35,740 nucleotides of DNA from Rhabdochromatium marinum (lineage in GTDB: Bacteria; Pseudomonadota; Gammaproteobacteria; Chromatiales; Chromatiaceae), in NCBI RefSeq assembly GCF_016583795.1, contig NZ_NRRS01000035.1:1-35740 (forward strand), written 5' to 3'. The notes beneath the pieces were generated by a model. That model made no database searches and was not told the origin of the DNA. It was given only the letters and a program-made list of their open reading frames with translations. Of the stretch, positions 17,142 through 26,028 are shown one piece after another (the stretch's first letter is position 1; each line of letters begins with the position of its first letter). Both the position numbers and the translations under genes were made by a program.

Positions 17142-17176
17142 GGCGGTGCGCTGCCGATGTTGTGCAGCGCACCGCC
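17142..17176. terminator. Bidirectional terminator between convergent fetB and hflC
   Basis: A perfect 13-bp stem: GGCGGTGCGCTGC (17142-17154) with GCAGCGCACCGCC (17164-17176), loop of nine bases. It sits in the 88-bp gap between two converging genes. Rightward it is followed by a short CTTTT run after 10 bases. This is the clearest terminator-like structure in the window. Confidence 0.75.
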
Positions 17177-17187
17177 CCAGGGGCCTT

Positions 17188-18105
17188 TTAGCGCACGCGC
17201 AGCAGGGCGTCGTCCTCAGACGCTGAGCCCTCCGGCATACCCTGTTGGCTGTTGAAGTAGCGGAAGAACTCGGAGTCCGGAGCCAGCACCAGGGTGGTGT
17301 CCTTGCCCAGTAAGGCCTCGCGATAGGCATCCAGACTGCGATAGAAGGAGTAGAACTCCGGATCCTGCTCAAAGGCCTTGGCATAGATGCCCGCTGCCTT
17401 GGCATCGCCCTGACCACGGGTTTCTTCAGCTTCCTTGTAGGCATCGGCCAGAATCACCGTGCGCTGGCGATCAGCATCGGCACGAATACGCTCAGCCGCT
17501 TCCAGACCCTTGGCGCGCAGGTCGCTGGCCACCCGTTCGCGTTCGGCTCGCATGCGGTTGTAAACCGAGTCGCTGACCTCAGGCGGCAGATCGATTTTCT
17601 TAACCCGCACATCCACCACTTCGACGCCCAACTCCTCTGCCTGGGTATCGATGGTGCTGGTCAGCACCTGCATCAGCTCCAGGCGATCCTCGGAAACCAC
17701 TTCCTGAATGGTGCGCCGGCCAAACTCATCGCGCAGGCTGGTATTGATTCGCTCCGAGAGCAGGCGTGCAGCGCGGGCGCTGTCGCCACCGGTGGAGCGG
17801 AAAAATTTCGCCGCGTTATTGATACGCCACTTGGCGTAGGAATCAACGATAACGTCCTTTTTCTCGATGGTTAAAAAGCGCTCGGGCTGTGAATCGAGCG
17901 TGCGGATGCGCGCATCAAACTTGATGACATTGTTCAGCACCGGCACCTTCCAGTGCAGGCCAGGCTGATACTCATGCCCGACAATTTCGCCCAAACGCAG
18001 CTTAATGGCAATTTCCCATTGATAGACGATATAGGCCGAGGCGTACGCCAGAATGCCGAGCACCAGCGCGGCGATCAATGGCAGGAGTTTTAAGCGTTCC
18101 GACAT
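17188..18105 (-). CDS. hflC: Protease modulator HflC
   Basis: HflC and HflK form a large membrane complex around the FtsH protease and modulate its activity. The 305-residue protein has one N-terminal transmembrane helix (residues 8-30), then the SPFH/Band 7 domain (YQWEIAIKLRLGEIVG, PGLHWKVP, DVIVDSYAKWRI), a long Ala/Glu-rich coiled coil (RAERERVASDLRAKGLEAAERI) and the FYRSLDAYREAL segment. AAGGAGG lies 8 bases before its ATG. The start shares one base with the stop of hflK (TGATG), so the two are translationally coupled and made in similar amounts. Confidence 0.96.
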   Translation of the reverse strand: MSERLKLLPLIAALVLGILAYASAYIVYQWEIAIKLRLGEIVGHEYQPGLHWKVPVLNNVIKFDARIRTLDSQPERFLTIEKKDVIVDSYAKWRINNAAKFFRSTGGDSARAARLLSERINTSLRDEFGRRTIQEVVSEDRLELMQVLTSTIDTQAEELGVEVVDVRVKKIDLPPEVSDSVYNRMRAERERVASDLRAKGLEAAERIRADADRQRTVILADAYKEAEETRGQGDAKAAGIYAKAFEQDPEFYSFYRSLDAYREALLGKDTTLVLAPDSEFFRYFNSQQGMPEGSASEDDALLRVR

Positions 18106-19265
18106 CAGCGTGTCCTCCTTGCCCGGTTCACGTCGCGCGTCGGTCTTTGAGTGCGCGTGCTGCTGTGACTTTGCTGTGTGCTTGATGGGCGACTGTCCGT
18201 CGCTTGCGCACGGCTTGCAGCGGTGTTCTTCATCAGTTGGTCAAGCGGCAGATACATCAGGTTACTGCTTTCCGGGACATCGACCAAAACCTTGTGACTG
18301 TCACCAATGACCTCTTCCATGGCGCTGAGATACAGGCGCTCGCGGGTGACCTCGGGAGCCTTGTGATACTCGCCCAGTACGGCAAGGAAGCGTGAGCTTT
18401 CACCCTCGGCCTCGGCAATCACCTGATCGCGATAGGCCTTGGCATCGGCGATAATCCGCGCCGCTTCACCGCGGGCCTGCGGCAAAATCTGGTTGGAGTA
18501 GGCCTCGGCCTCGTTCTCGGAACGTTCCTTATCCTCGCGGGCCTTGATGGCATCATCGAAGGCCTCCTTAACCTGCTCCGGCGGCTTGGCCGGCTGCATG
18601 TTGACCGAGGTGACCAGAAGGCCGGTCTTGTACTCCTTCATCAGCGCCTGCACCCGCTCGCGGATGGTTGCTGCCACAGCGCTGCGGCCCTCGGTCAGGA
18701 TAAAGTCGAGCTGGCTGCCGCCAATGGTCTTGCGCACCACCGTCTCGGTAGCATCGCGCAGTGTTTTCTCGGGGCTTTTGTCCTGGAACAGATAATTGGC
18801 GGCATCGCCGATGCGCGACTGTACGGTCAGCTCGACATCGACGATGTTTTCATCCTGCGTCAGCATGGCGGCCTTGTGGCTGAAGGATGAAATTTCATCG
18901 ACATTGACAATTTCGCGCTGCTCGATCGGCCAAGGCCAATGCCAGTGCGGTCCTGGCTGCGTTACCCTGACATAGACACCAAAGCGCAACACCACACCAC
19001 GCTCGGCTGGATCGACAATATAGATGCCGGTTGCCAGCCACAGCACCAGCAGCACGCCGATGATGATGCCCGTGGCCCAGGTACGCGCCGGGCCGCCGGA
19101 TGATCCGCCTCCGGAACCCGTGCGGCCGGGGTCGCCACCAAAAAGCTCTGTGACTTTGTTTTGTAAGTTGCGCACGATCTCATCGAGATCGGGCGGCTCA
19201 CCCTGGTTCCCTTGCTGGGATCCCCAAGGGTCTTTGCCTCCGCCTCCCGGCTCATTCCAGGCCAT
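18105..19265 (-). CDS. hflK: FtsH protease activity modulator HflK
   Basis: The partner of HflC in the FtsH-regulating complex. The 386-residue protein begins MAWNEPGGGGKDPWG, a Gly-rich cytoplasmic tail characteristic of HflK. It has one transmembrane helix (about 65-85) and the SPFH domain (GIYIVDPAERGVVLRFG, PGPHWHWPWPIE), then a coiled coil (ARGEAARIIADAKAYRDQVI) and a Ser/Thr/Arg-rich tail. GGAG precedes the ATG at 19265. The gap of 181 bp to hflX is larger than elsewhere in the cluster and may hold a second promoter. Confidence 0.96.
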   Translation of the reverse strand: MAWNEPGGGGKDPWGSQQGNQGEPPDLDEIVRNLQNKVTELFGGDPGRTGSGGGSSGGPARTWATGIIIGVLLVLWLATGIYIVDPAERGVVLRFGVYVRVTQPGPHWHWPWPIEQREIVNVDEISSFSHKAAMLTQDENIVDVELTVQSRIGDAANYLFQDKSPEKTLRDATETVVRKTIGGSQLDFILTEGRSAVAATIRERVQALMKEYKTGLLVTSVNMQPAKPPEQVKEAFDDAIKAREDKERSENEAEAYSNQILPQARGEAARIIADAKAYRDQVIAEAEGESSRFLAVLGEYHKAPEVTRERLYLSAMEEVIGDSHKVLVDVPESSNLMYLPLDQLMKNTAASRAQATDSRPSSTQQSHSSTRTQRPTRDVNRARRTR

Positions 19266-19446
19266 AGTGTCTCCATCTGGGATACAAGTTGCGGAATCCG
19301 TGCCGAGCGGCTGGATTCCTGAGAAATTCGGTTATGATCATCCTGCCCTTGCAAACTGCCGGCGCCGGGCCAGTATCTCAAGCCAAGCGGCGCGATCACC
19401 CTGAGCGCATTTTAGGTATTCCTGACCTGGGGAACAATGGATAGGC
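19266..19446 (-). promoter_or_regulatory. Gap between hflX and hflKC, possible internal promoter
   Basis: 181 bp without a supported gene inside an otherwise tight cluster. It contains the small palindrome CCCGGCGCCGG near 19363-19373 and the hflK ribosome-binding site GGAG just before 19265. I saw no convincing -35/-10 pair. An ORF on the minus strand across it is a frame shadow of hflK. Confidence 0.3.
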
Positions 19447-20754
19447 TCAATCCTCATCCGCAGTGGCTGTTGCAGCCAGCGTCGCGGGCAGCGTGCGACC
19501 CCGGCGCTTGAGTTCGCGGCGCAGGCGTTCAGGATCGATCAGCACCTCCATGCGCCAGCCGCCAGCGTCCCGGGCCTGCTCGTCGAGAATTTTCGCATGG
19601 CGGTAGAGCCAGGCGCGCAGTGCGCCCTCAGCGGGGCTGAGTTCCAGCTGGCAGTTTTCGATGCCGCCGCGAAAACGCTCCGCCAAGGCATCAATCAGCC
19701 CCTCCATTCCTGCGCCGTTATGCGCCGACAGCCAGACCGTGGTGATCTGTCCGCTCGCATCGCGATCCACCCGTGGAGTCGAGTCATCCAGCTGGTCGAT
19801 CTTGTTCATTACCCGCAGACATGGCATCTCTTCCACACCGATCTCGGCCAGCACCTGCTTGACATCCCGCTCGTGGCGTTCGCGTTCGCTGGAGGCCGCG
19901 TCGATCACATGCAGCAACAGCGCCGCCGAGCGCGTTTCTTGCAGGGTAGCACGGAAGGCCGCGACCAGTTCATGCGGAAGCTGGCTGACGAAACCGACGG
20001 TATCGGCCAGCACCACCGCTGGTGCTTGGGGCAATTCCAGGCGTCGCAGCGTCGGATCCAGGGTGGCAAACAGTTGATCAGCTTGAAAGACACCGGCCGC
20101 CGTCAGGCGGTTAAAGAGGGTCGATTTGCCGGCATTGGTGTAACCGACCAGGGACACAGTGGCGATTTCAGCCCGATCCCGTGCCTGGCGGCCCTGCGCG
20201 CGCTGGGTTTCGATGCGCTCCAGACGCTTGTTGAGCGTCACAATGCGTTTGCCAAGCAGGCGCCGGTCGGTTTCCAGCTGAGTTTCGCCGGGACCACGCA
20301 GGCCAATGCCGCCCTTTTGGCGCTCCAGATGGGTCCAGCCACGCACTAGGCGGGTCGATAGGTGGCGCAACTGTGCCAGCTCAACCTGCAATTGCCCCTC
20401 AAAGGAGCGCGCCCGGCGGGCGAAAATATCCAGAATCAGGCCGTTGCGATCCACCACCCGGCAGGCGAGCTGCTGCTCAAGGTTGCGCTCCTGCGCCGGG
20501 CTGAGTGCATGGTCAAAAATTACCAGCTCGGCATTGCTGGCCGCGACCTGTTCCTTGAGCTCGACCGCCTTGCCCTTGCCGATGAAAAGGCGCGGATCAG
20601 GGGCGTCGCGCGTGCCGGAGACCAGGCCGACCTCCAACGCGCCCGCAGCCTCGACGAGTTGTTGAAACTCGGTGCGCGCTTCGCTATCCAGCCGTCCGCC
20701 AATGGCCATTTGCACCAGCAGCGCACGCTCACCCGCGTCGGGTCGCTCAAACAT
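19447..20754 (-). CDS. hflX: GTPase HflX
   Basis: HflX is a ribosome-binding GTPase that splits stalled 70S ribosomes under heat or antibiotic stress. The 435-residue protein has the N-terminal HflX domain (FIGKGKAVELKE, VIFDHALSPAQERNLE), the helical linker with GPGETQLETDRR, and the G domain: G1 GYTNAGKS at about 204-211, ATLDPTLR, G3 DTVGF and G4 NKID. The C-terminal domain is present. Length is normal. It is 27 bp downstream of hfq, the standard gammaproteobacterial order. Confidence 0.97.
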   Translation of the reverse strand: MFERPDAGERALLVQMAIGGRLDSEARTEFQQLVEAAGALEVGLVSGTRDAPDPRLFIGKGKAVELKEQVAASNAELVIFDHALSPAQERNLEQQLACRVVDRNGLILDIFARRARSFEGQLQVELAQLRHLSTRLVRGWTHLERQKGGIGLRGPGETQLETDRRLLGKRIVTLNKRLERIETQRAQGRQARDRAEIATVSLVGYTNAGKSTLFNRLTAAGVFQADQLFATLDPTLRRLELPQAPAVVLADTVGFVSQLPHELVAAFRATLQETRSAALLLHVIDAASSERERHERDVKQVLAEIGVEEMPCLRVMNKIDQLDDSTPRVDRDASGQITTVWLSAHNGAGMEGLIDALAERFRGGIENCQLELSPAEGALRAWLYRHAKILDEQARDAGGWRMEVLIDPERLRRELKRRGRTLPATLAATATADED

Positions 20755-20781
20755 TGCAGTTCAGACCGGCCACCGCCAATC

Positions 20782-21042
20782 TTAATCGGCGTCCTGATCG
20801 TTCAGCGGTGCGTCCTCATCGTCCGGGTAGGGCAGTTTGACGTTGCGCGCTGGCACCACGGTGGAAATCGCGTGCTTGTAAATCATCTGGCTGACATTGT
20901 TTTTCAGCAATACGACAAACTGATCGAAGGATTCGATCTGGCCTTGCAGTTTGATGCCGTTGACCAGAAAGATCGATACTGGCACGCGCTCCTTGCGTAG
21001 CACGTTTAAAAATGGATCCTGCAGGCTATGTCCCTTTGACAT
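20782..21042 (-). CDS. hfq: RNA chaperone Hfq
   Basis: Hfq hexamers pair small RNAs with their mRNA targets. The 86-residue protein starts [13 protein letters not shown], the universal Hfq N-terminus, so ATG 21042 is chosen rather than an upstream in-frame start at 21078. Both Sm motifs are present, with the distinctive YKHAIST. The C-terminal tip is acidic ([13 protein letters not shown]), the feature that in E. coli Hfq promotes RNA release. It lies between miaA and hflX. Confidence 0.98.
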   Translation of the reverse strand: MSKGHSLQDPFLNVLRKERVPVSIFLVNGIKLQGQIESFDQFVVLLKNNVSQMIYKHAISTVVPARNVKLPYPDDEDAPLNDQDAD

Positions 21043-21104
21043 GGTTGAAGTTCTCTTGTTGTTATGCAATGCACGCATTGGAAGTCAATAAACGGCCTAC
21101 GTTA

Positions 21105-22088
21105 TCACAGAGCCGCCGTGGTGCGGACAAGCAAAAGCGCCCGTTCCAGCAACTCTGGCCCCTGCGGCAGCCACAGGGCGTCGCGTTCCGAACGCAGCCA
21201 AGTCATTTGCCGCTTCGCGAGCTGGCGTGTCGCGGTGATGGCCAGAGCGCGCATGTGGTTGAAATCATAGTCGCCATCGAGGTAGTGCCATAGCTGCCGA
21301 TAGCCAACGGCGCGCATTGAGGGCAAATCGGCCTGTAAGTCGCCACGGGCGCGCAAATCTGTGACCTCGCGCACAAAACCCGCCGCCAGCATGGCATCAA
21401 AACGCTGAGCAATGCGTTCGCGCAACGCCTGGCGTTCCCCGGCTGCGGGATCGGCCCGCACCAGCTTCACCACCCGATAGGGCAGCGCCTGGGCAGCTGC
21501 CTCCGCCCAATGCTCGCTCAGCGTTTGCCCGGTGGTCAGATAGACCTCCAGCGCGCGCTGAATGCGCTGCGGGTCATTGGGGTGAATGCGTGCTGCGCCA
21601 GCCGGGTCCAGCACTGCCAGCCAGCGATGCAGGCGCGCCGATCCCAGGCGCTCATTCTGGCGCGCCAGATCGTGGCGCAGCTCCGGGTCGGCTGCTGGCA
21701 AAGGCGCTAGTCCGCGCGTCAGGGCGCGAAAGTAGAGCATGGTACCACCCACCAGCAGCGGTATTCGGCCGGCGGCGCTAATCTCCTGCATGGCTGCCAG
21801 CGCATCGGTGCGAAACTGCGCCGCCGAGTAGGACTCCGCCGGATCAAGGATGTCGATCAGCCGATGGGGCACCCGAGCCAGCGTTTCAGCCGTTGGTTTG
21901 GCTGTGCCGATATCCAGACCGCGATACACCAGCGCCGAATCGACGCTGATAATCTCGGTGTCCAGGTGCGCCGCCAGTTCCAGGGCCAGTGCCGTTTTGC
22001 CGGCGGCGGTGGGTCCCATCAGGAAGATGGCTGGCGGCCAGTGGCGCTGAGGTGGCGTTGTAGCTGCGAAGGTGTTTGGCTGTGTCAT
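21105..22088 (-). CDS. miaA: tRNA dimethylallyltransferase MiaA
   Basis: MiaA adds the dimethylallyl group to A37 of tRNAs reading UNN codons. The 327-residue protein has the P-loop MGPTAAGKT (about 24-32), [19 protein letters not shown] with the catalytic Asp and Thr region, the [10 protein letters not shown] segment, and the [10 protein letters not shown] and [13 protein letters not shown] segments. The first 19 residues are a low-complexity extension before the fold. It overlaps mutL by 4 bp (ATGA), implying coupled translation. Confidence 0.97.
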   Translation of the reverse strand: MTQPNTFAATTPPQRHWPPAIFLMGPTAAGKTALALELAAHLDTEIISVDSALVYRGLDIGTAKPTAETLARVPHRLIDILDPAESYSAAQFRTDALAAMQEISAAGRIPLLVGGTMLYFRALTRGLAPLPAADPELRHDLARQNERLGSARLHRWLAVLDPAGAARIHPNDPQRIQRALEVYLTTGQTLSEHWAEAAAQALPYRVVKLVRADPAAGERQALRERIAQRFDAMLAAGFVREVTDLRARGDLQADLPSMRAVGYRQLWHYLDGDYDFNHMRALAITATRQLAKRQMTWLRSERDALWLPQGPELLERALLLVRTTAAL

Positions 22089-23968
22089 CGCCCGCGCAGA
22101 AACAGCCGGTCCAGCTCTTGGTCGGAGAGTTTAACCCAGGTCGGGCGTCCGTGGTTGCATTGATCTGCCCGCTCGGTGGCCTCCATGGCGCGCAGCAGCG
22201 CATTCATCTCCGTCACCGTCAAGCGCCGGTTGGCGCGCACCGAGCCATGACAGGCCATGGTAGCCAGCAAGTGATTGGCCTGATGCTGAATGCGCGCGCT
22301 CTGACCGTGCTCGTTCAGGTCGGAGAGCAGATCACGCAACAGTTGTTCAGCATCTGCCCCCTGGAGCATGGCAGGAATTTCCCGCACGGCCACCTGTTCC
22401 TCCCCCAGGCGGCTGACCACCACTCCCAGCGCTTGCAAGTCTAGTTGGTGTGCGTCCAGCCGATCCGCCTCGGCGCGACTCAGACGCACGGCTACCGGGA
22501 TCAGCAACGGCTGGCGACGCACCTGACCATCGCTTTGCCAAGCGGCTTTCAGGCGTTCGTAACACACGCGCTCATGGGCGGCGTGCATATCCACGATGAT
22601 TAGCCCATCGGCGGCCTGGGCCAGCACGAAGGTGCCATTGAGCTGGGCCAGGGCAAAGCCCAGGGGCGGGATTTCGGCTGGGGCGTCCCCGGCCGCCTCG
22701 GCAGTCGGGATGGCAGCCGTCTCGTCGCCACCGGCTGACGGGGACGGATTGATCGGCCCGGCCTCGGTACGTTCAGCCAGTGCTTGCTCGGCCATTGACC
22801 AGGGCTGCTGCCATGCAAAGTGAGCGGCGTAAGTGCCGGGTGATTCGCGTAATGGCAACGACTGCTGTGTGTTGGTCGAGGAGGCCGTCGGGCGTTGGGT
22901 GGGTGGTGTTGGCTCAGGAGGTGTGGATTCCAGAGGTTTGGAGTCCGGAGGTGGTGTGGCCATGACACCACCGGCCAGCCGACGGTTTAGGGCGCGAAAA
23001 ATAAAATCATGCACTTGGCGCGACTCGCGAAAGCGCACCTCATGCTTGGCTGGGTGTACATTAACATCGACCTGACGCGGATCCAGTTCCAGAAAAAGCA
23101 CATAGGCCGGATGACGGCTGTGATGCAGCACATCCTGATAGGCTTGGCGCACCGCATGAGTGACCAGCTTGTCGCGAATCATGCGACCGTTGACGAAGAA
23201 AAACTGCCGATCCCCTTGCGCACGACTGAACGCCGGCTGCGCTACCCAGCCGAACAGCCGCAGTCCCACTGCTTGTTCATCGAGTTGGAGTGCCGCATTG
23301 AGGAACTCGGTGCCCAGGGTTTTTTCCAGTCGCTGCGGTAAGCCGCCGTCGGTGGTGGCGCTCGCGCGCAGATCCAGTACCGAGCGGCCATTGTGTTCCA
23401 GCTGAAAGCCAACCCTGGCGTGTGCCAGCGCCAGTCGGCGGATGAGTTGTTCGATGTGACCCAGTTCGGTTTTCTCGGTGCGCAGAAATTTGCGGCGCGC
23501 CGGGGTGTTGAAGAACAGATCCTGCACTTCGACACTGGTGCCCGGTCCATGGGGAGCCGGTTGCACCGGCGGGGTCGTGTCGCTCCCATCGGCTGTGAGG
23601 GCAAAGCCATGCGCGCAATCCGCTGGCCGCGACACGATGCGCAGATGCGCCACCGAGGCCATGCTTGGCAATGCCTCGCCGCGAAACCCCAGGGTGGCGA
23701 CCGATTCCAGATCGGCCAGTGAGGCGATCTTGCTGGTGGCGTGCGGCGACACCGCCAGTGGCAGCTCCTCAGCCGCGATGCCGCAGCCATCATCGCGCAC
23801 CAGAATGCGCTTCAGGCCGCCGCGCTCCAGGCGGACCTCGATTTGATTCGCCCCGGCATCCAGGCTGTTTTCCACCAGTTCCTTCACGATGGAGGCCGGG
23901 CGCTCGATCACCTCGCCGGCGGCGATCTGATGAATGAGCTGCGGTGGGAGGAGTCGAATCTGTGTCAT
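22085..23968 (-). CDS. mutL: DNA mismatch repair protein MutL
   Basis: MutL links mismatch recognition by MutS to strand excision. The 627-residue protein has an N-terminal GHKL ATPase ([43 protein letters not shown]), a Pro/Thr/Ser-rich linker at about 335-400, and a C-terminal dimerisation domain. That domain contains [12 protein letters not shown] from D460, matching the DQHA(x)2E(x)4E endonuclease motif, plus MACHGSVRA near the end. This MutL is therefore probably a nicking enzyme of the MutH-independent type, unlike E. coli MutL. Confidence 0.97.
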   Translation of the reverse strand: MTQIRLLPPQLIHQIAAGEVIERPASIVKELVENSLDAGANQIEVRLERGGLKRILVRDDGCGIAAEELPLAVSPHATSKIASLADLESVATLGFRGEALPSMASVAHLRIVSRPADCAHGFALTADGSDTTPPVQPAPHGPGTSVEVQDLFFNTPARRKFLRTEKTELGHIEQLIRRLALAHARVGFQLEHNGRSVLDLRASATTDGGLPQRLEKTLGTEFLNAALQLDEQAVGLRLFGWVAQPAFSRAQGDRQFFFVNGRMIRDKLVTHAVRQAYQDVLHHSRHPAYVLFLELDPRQVDVNVHPAKHEVRFRESRQVHDFIFRALNRRLAGGVMATPPPDSKPLESTPPEPTPPTQRPTASSTNTQQSLPLRESPGTYAAHFAWQQPWSMAEQALAERTEAGPINPSPSAGGDETAAIPTAEAAGDAPAEIPPLGFALAQLNGTFVLAQAADGLIIVDMHAAHERVCYERLKAAWQSDGQVRRQPLLIPVAVRLSRAEADRLDAHQLDLQALGVVVSRLGEEQVAVREIPAMLQGADAEQLLRDLLSDLNEHGQSARIQHQANHLLATMACHGSVRANRRLTVTEMNALLRAMEATERADQCNHGRPTWVKLSDQELDRLFLRGR

Positions 23969-23976
23969 CCGCTCAC

Positions 23977-25353
23977 TCAGCTCTCGGGAATGTTCAGTAC
24001 CTCGCCCACGCGAATGCGATCGCCCTTGAGCTGATTCAGCGAGCGCAGCGAGGGCAGGCTCACTTGATAATCCCGGGCAATATCGAGCAGGGTGTCGCCG
24101 CGCTCGATGACATGGCGGATGGTGCCGACCCGACGACTGTTTTTCATCGCAAAGAGCGTTTGCGGCGGTGGATGGGCGTTGAAATAGTGTTTAATGCCCT
24201 TGAGGATGGCGCTGGCCACCTGCTGCTGAAAAATCGGATCGCGCAGGCGCTTTTCTTCGTCCGGGTTGGAGATAAAGGCGGTTTCGACCAGCATGGAGGG
24301 AATGTCCGGCGCTTTCAGTACCGCGAAACCGGCCGATTGTATGCGACTCTGATGCATTTTGCCCAGGTGTCCCAGTTCGTCCAACACCGGCTTGGCCGCC
24401 AGTACGCTGTGCTCCATGGTCATATTCTGGGTCATGTTCATCAAGACGCCAGCGACTTCTTCGTTGCTCTTGCCGAGATCAATGCCAGCCAGCAGATCGA
24501 CTTCGTTCTCGCGCGCGGCCAGCCATTTCGCCGCCTCACTGGTCGCGCCGCGCTCGGACAGGGTAAAGACCGAGGAGCCGCGCACGCTGCGGTCGCGAAA
24601 GGCGTCGGCATGGATGGAGACGAACAGATCGGCGCGGTGTTCGCGGGCAATGCGGATGCGCTCGCGCAAAATGACAAATTCATCCCGCTTCCGAATCATC
24701 ACTGCGCGCATGCCCGGCTCGCGATTGACCAGATGGGCAAGATTGTGCGCCATCGCCAGGGTGACATCCTTTTCGCGGGTGCCGCGCGCACCAATGGCGC
24801 CTGGGTCTTTGCCGCCATGACCGGCGTCAATGGCGACGATGACATCGCGTTCGTCCTGCTGCATTGTACGCTGGCGCACTGACGGATGTCCGCCCAGGTT
24901 ACGCGAAGCCGTTTGCATGGCTTCCTGGCGAACTTCCTGATCCGACTTGGGGGTTAAATCGACGACCAGCCGATGGCCATGGCGGCCGTCGGGCTGGAGG
25001 CAAAAGCTTTTGACGCGCACCTTGTGCTTAAGGTCCAGCACAATCCGGGCGCGTTCGCCCGGGCGTTCACCACTGCGAATGCGCGCCAGCAGTGGGTTGT
25101 CCGCCTCCGGCTGGCGCAGCGAACCGGCGAAGCCGGCCCCCATCAGGTCAACTACCAAGCGATCCGGAGAATCGAGCGAGAAAATGTTATGTTCAACCAC
25201 GGGGCCTGAGGTATCCAGCACCAGCCGCGTCATCTTTCCCTGACTTGACAGGCGCGCCCCCAGAATTTCGACCCGAGCGTTAGCTGTGCCCGCAACCATA
25301 ATCAGTGGCAGCAGAACAGTCAGTAAGACGGCGAAATAGCGGATATCTTTCAT
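23977..25353 (-). CDS. amiB: N-acetylmuramoyl-L-alanine amidase with AMIN and LysM domains
   Basis: A periplasmic amidase that cuts septal peptidoglycan during cell separation. The 458-residue precursor from ATG 25353 has a signal peptide (MKDIRYFAVLLTVLLPLIMV, cut near ANA-RVE), an AMIN targeting domain (about 25-130), the zinc Amidase_3 domain (DAGHGGKDPGAIG, SIHADAF, SMLVETAFISN), and a C-terminal LysM (HVIERGDTLLDIARDYQVS). A longer in-frame start at 25395 would put 14 residues before the signal peptide and is less likely. Its place upstream of mutL matches amiB of other gammaproteobacteria; the symbol rests on that synteny. Confidence 0.95.
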   Translation of the reverse strand: MKDIRYFAVLLTVLLPLIMVAGTANARVEILGARLSSQGKMTRLVLDTSGPVVEHNIFSLDSPDRLVVDLMGAGFAGSLRQPEADNPLLARIRSGERPGERARIVLDLKHKVRVKSFCLQPDGRHGHRLVVDLTPKSDQEVRQEAMQTASRNLGGHPSVRQRTMQQDERDVIVAIDAGHGGKDPGAIGARGTREKDVTLAMAHNLAHLVNREPGMRAVMIRKRDEFVILRERIRIAREHRADLFVSIHADAFRDRSVRGSSVFTLSERGATSEAAKWLAARENEVDLLAGIDLGKSNEEVAGVLMNMTQNMTMEHSVLAAKPVLDELGHLGKMHQSRIQSAGFAVLKAPDIPSMLVETAFISNPDEEKRLRDPIFQQQVASAILKGIKHYFNAHPPPQTLFAMKNSRRVGTIRHVIERGDTLLDIARDYQVSLPSLRSLNQLKGDRIRVGEVLNIPES

Positions 25354-25417
25354 GTGCCCCCCGCAGGAAGCTCCTGGTTCCAAGATCGCAAACATTTGGA
25401 TACTTGTATTTAGAAGC

Positions 25418-25987
25418 TTAGCAATAGACTTGAAAATTGTCTAATTTTCTTACATTTGCCGAGGGTTTCTCTAATTCGAATAAAGTCTTGAGGGCGACTG
25501 CCTGCCAGGCGCCATGACCGCTGAGCTTGAGCGTCCGTCCCGGAGGCTGCATAGTGATGCTGAGGCGCAAATCGGGCGCGGGCAACCACCCGGCACCGCG
25601 CTCGGGCCATTCGATGAGTAGCAGCCCTCCATCCGCGAGCAATTCCTGCCAGCCGAGATATTCAAGTTCCTCAGGATCGGCCAGCCGATAGAGATCCAGG
25701 TGATACAGGCGTCGCTGACTTGGACCGACGGCAACCTCATAGGGTTCGATCAGGGTATAGGTGGGACTGCGTACCGCGCCGCTGACGCCATAGGCGCGCA
25801 GCAGACCGCGTACCAGGGTGGTCTTGCCGGCGCCGAGATCACCATGCAAAAACACCAGGGCACCCGGCGGGGTGGCGGTTGGGGGCTCGGCCTGGAGCCA
25901 GGGAGTGAGCTGTGGCGCGAGTATTTGCCCCGCGCGCAGCATCTGTTCTTCATCGGGAATGTAGATCGAATCCACGCCAGTCTTCAC
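25418..25987 (-). CDS. tsaE: tRNA threonylcarbamoyladenosine biosynthesis ATPase TsaE
   Basis: TsaE is the ATPase that resets the TsaB-TsaD complex during t6A synthesis. The 189-residue protein has Walker A HGDLGAGKTTLVRG, the SPTYTLIEPYE segment, HLDLYRL and the Walker-B-like LLLIEWPERGAGWLP. It is somewhat longer than the 150-160 typical of the family, mainly through an N-terminal stretch and a C-terminal tail of about 20 residues. It sits between nnr and amiB, the standard order. Its partner tsaD is at 3.0-4.1 kb. Confidence 0.96.
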   Translation of the reverse strand: MKTGVDSIYIPDEEQMLRAGQILAPQLTPWLQAEPPTATPPGALVFLHGDLGAGKTTLVRGLLRAYGVSGAVRSPTYTLIEPYEVAVGPSQRRLYHLDLYRLADPEELEYLGWQELLADGGLLLIEWPERGAGWLPAPDLRLSITMQPPGRTLKLSGHGAWQAVALKTLFELEKPSANVRKLDNFQVYC

Positions 25988-26028
25988 ACTAGTCGCCAGT
26001 CTTTTCGTGTTGGGTCAGGTTTGTTGGG

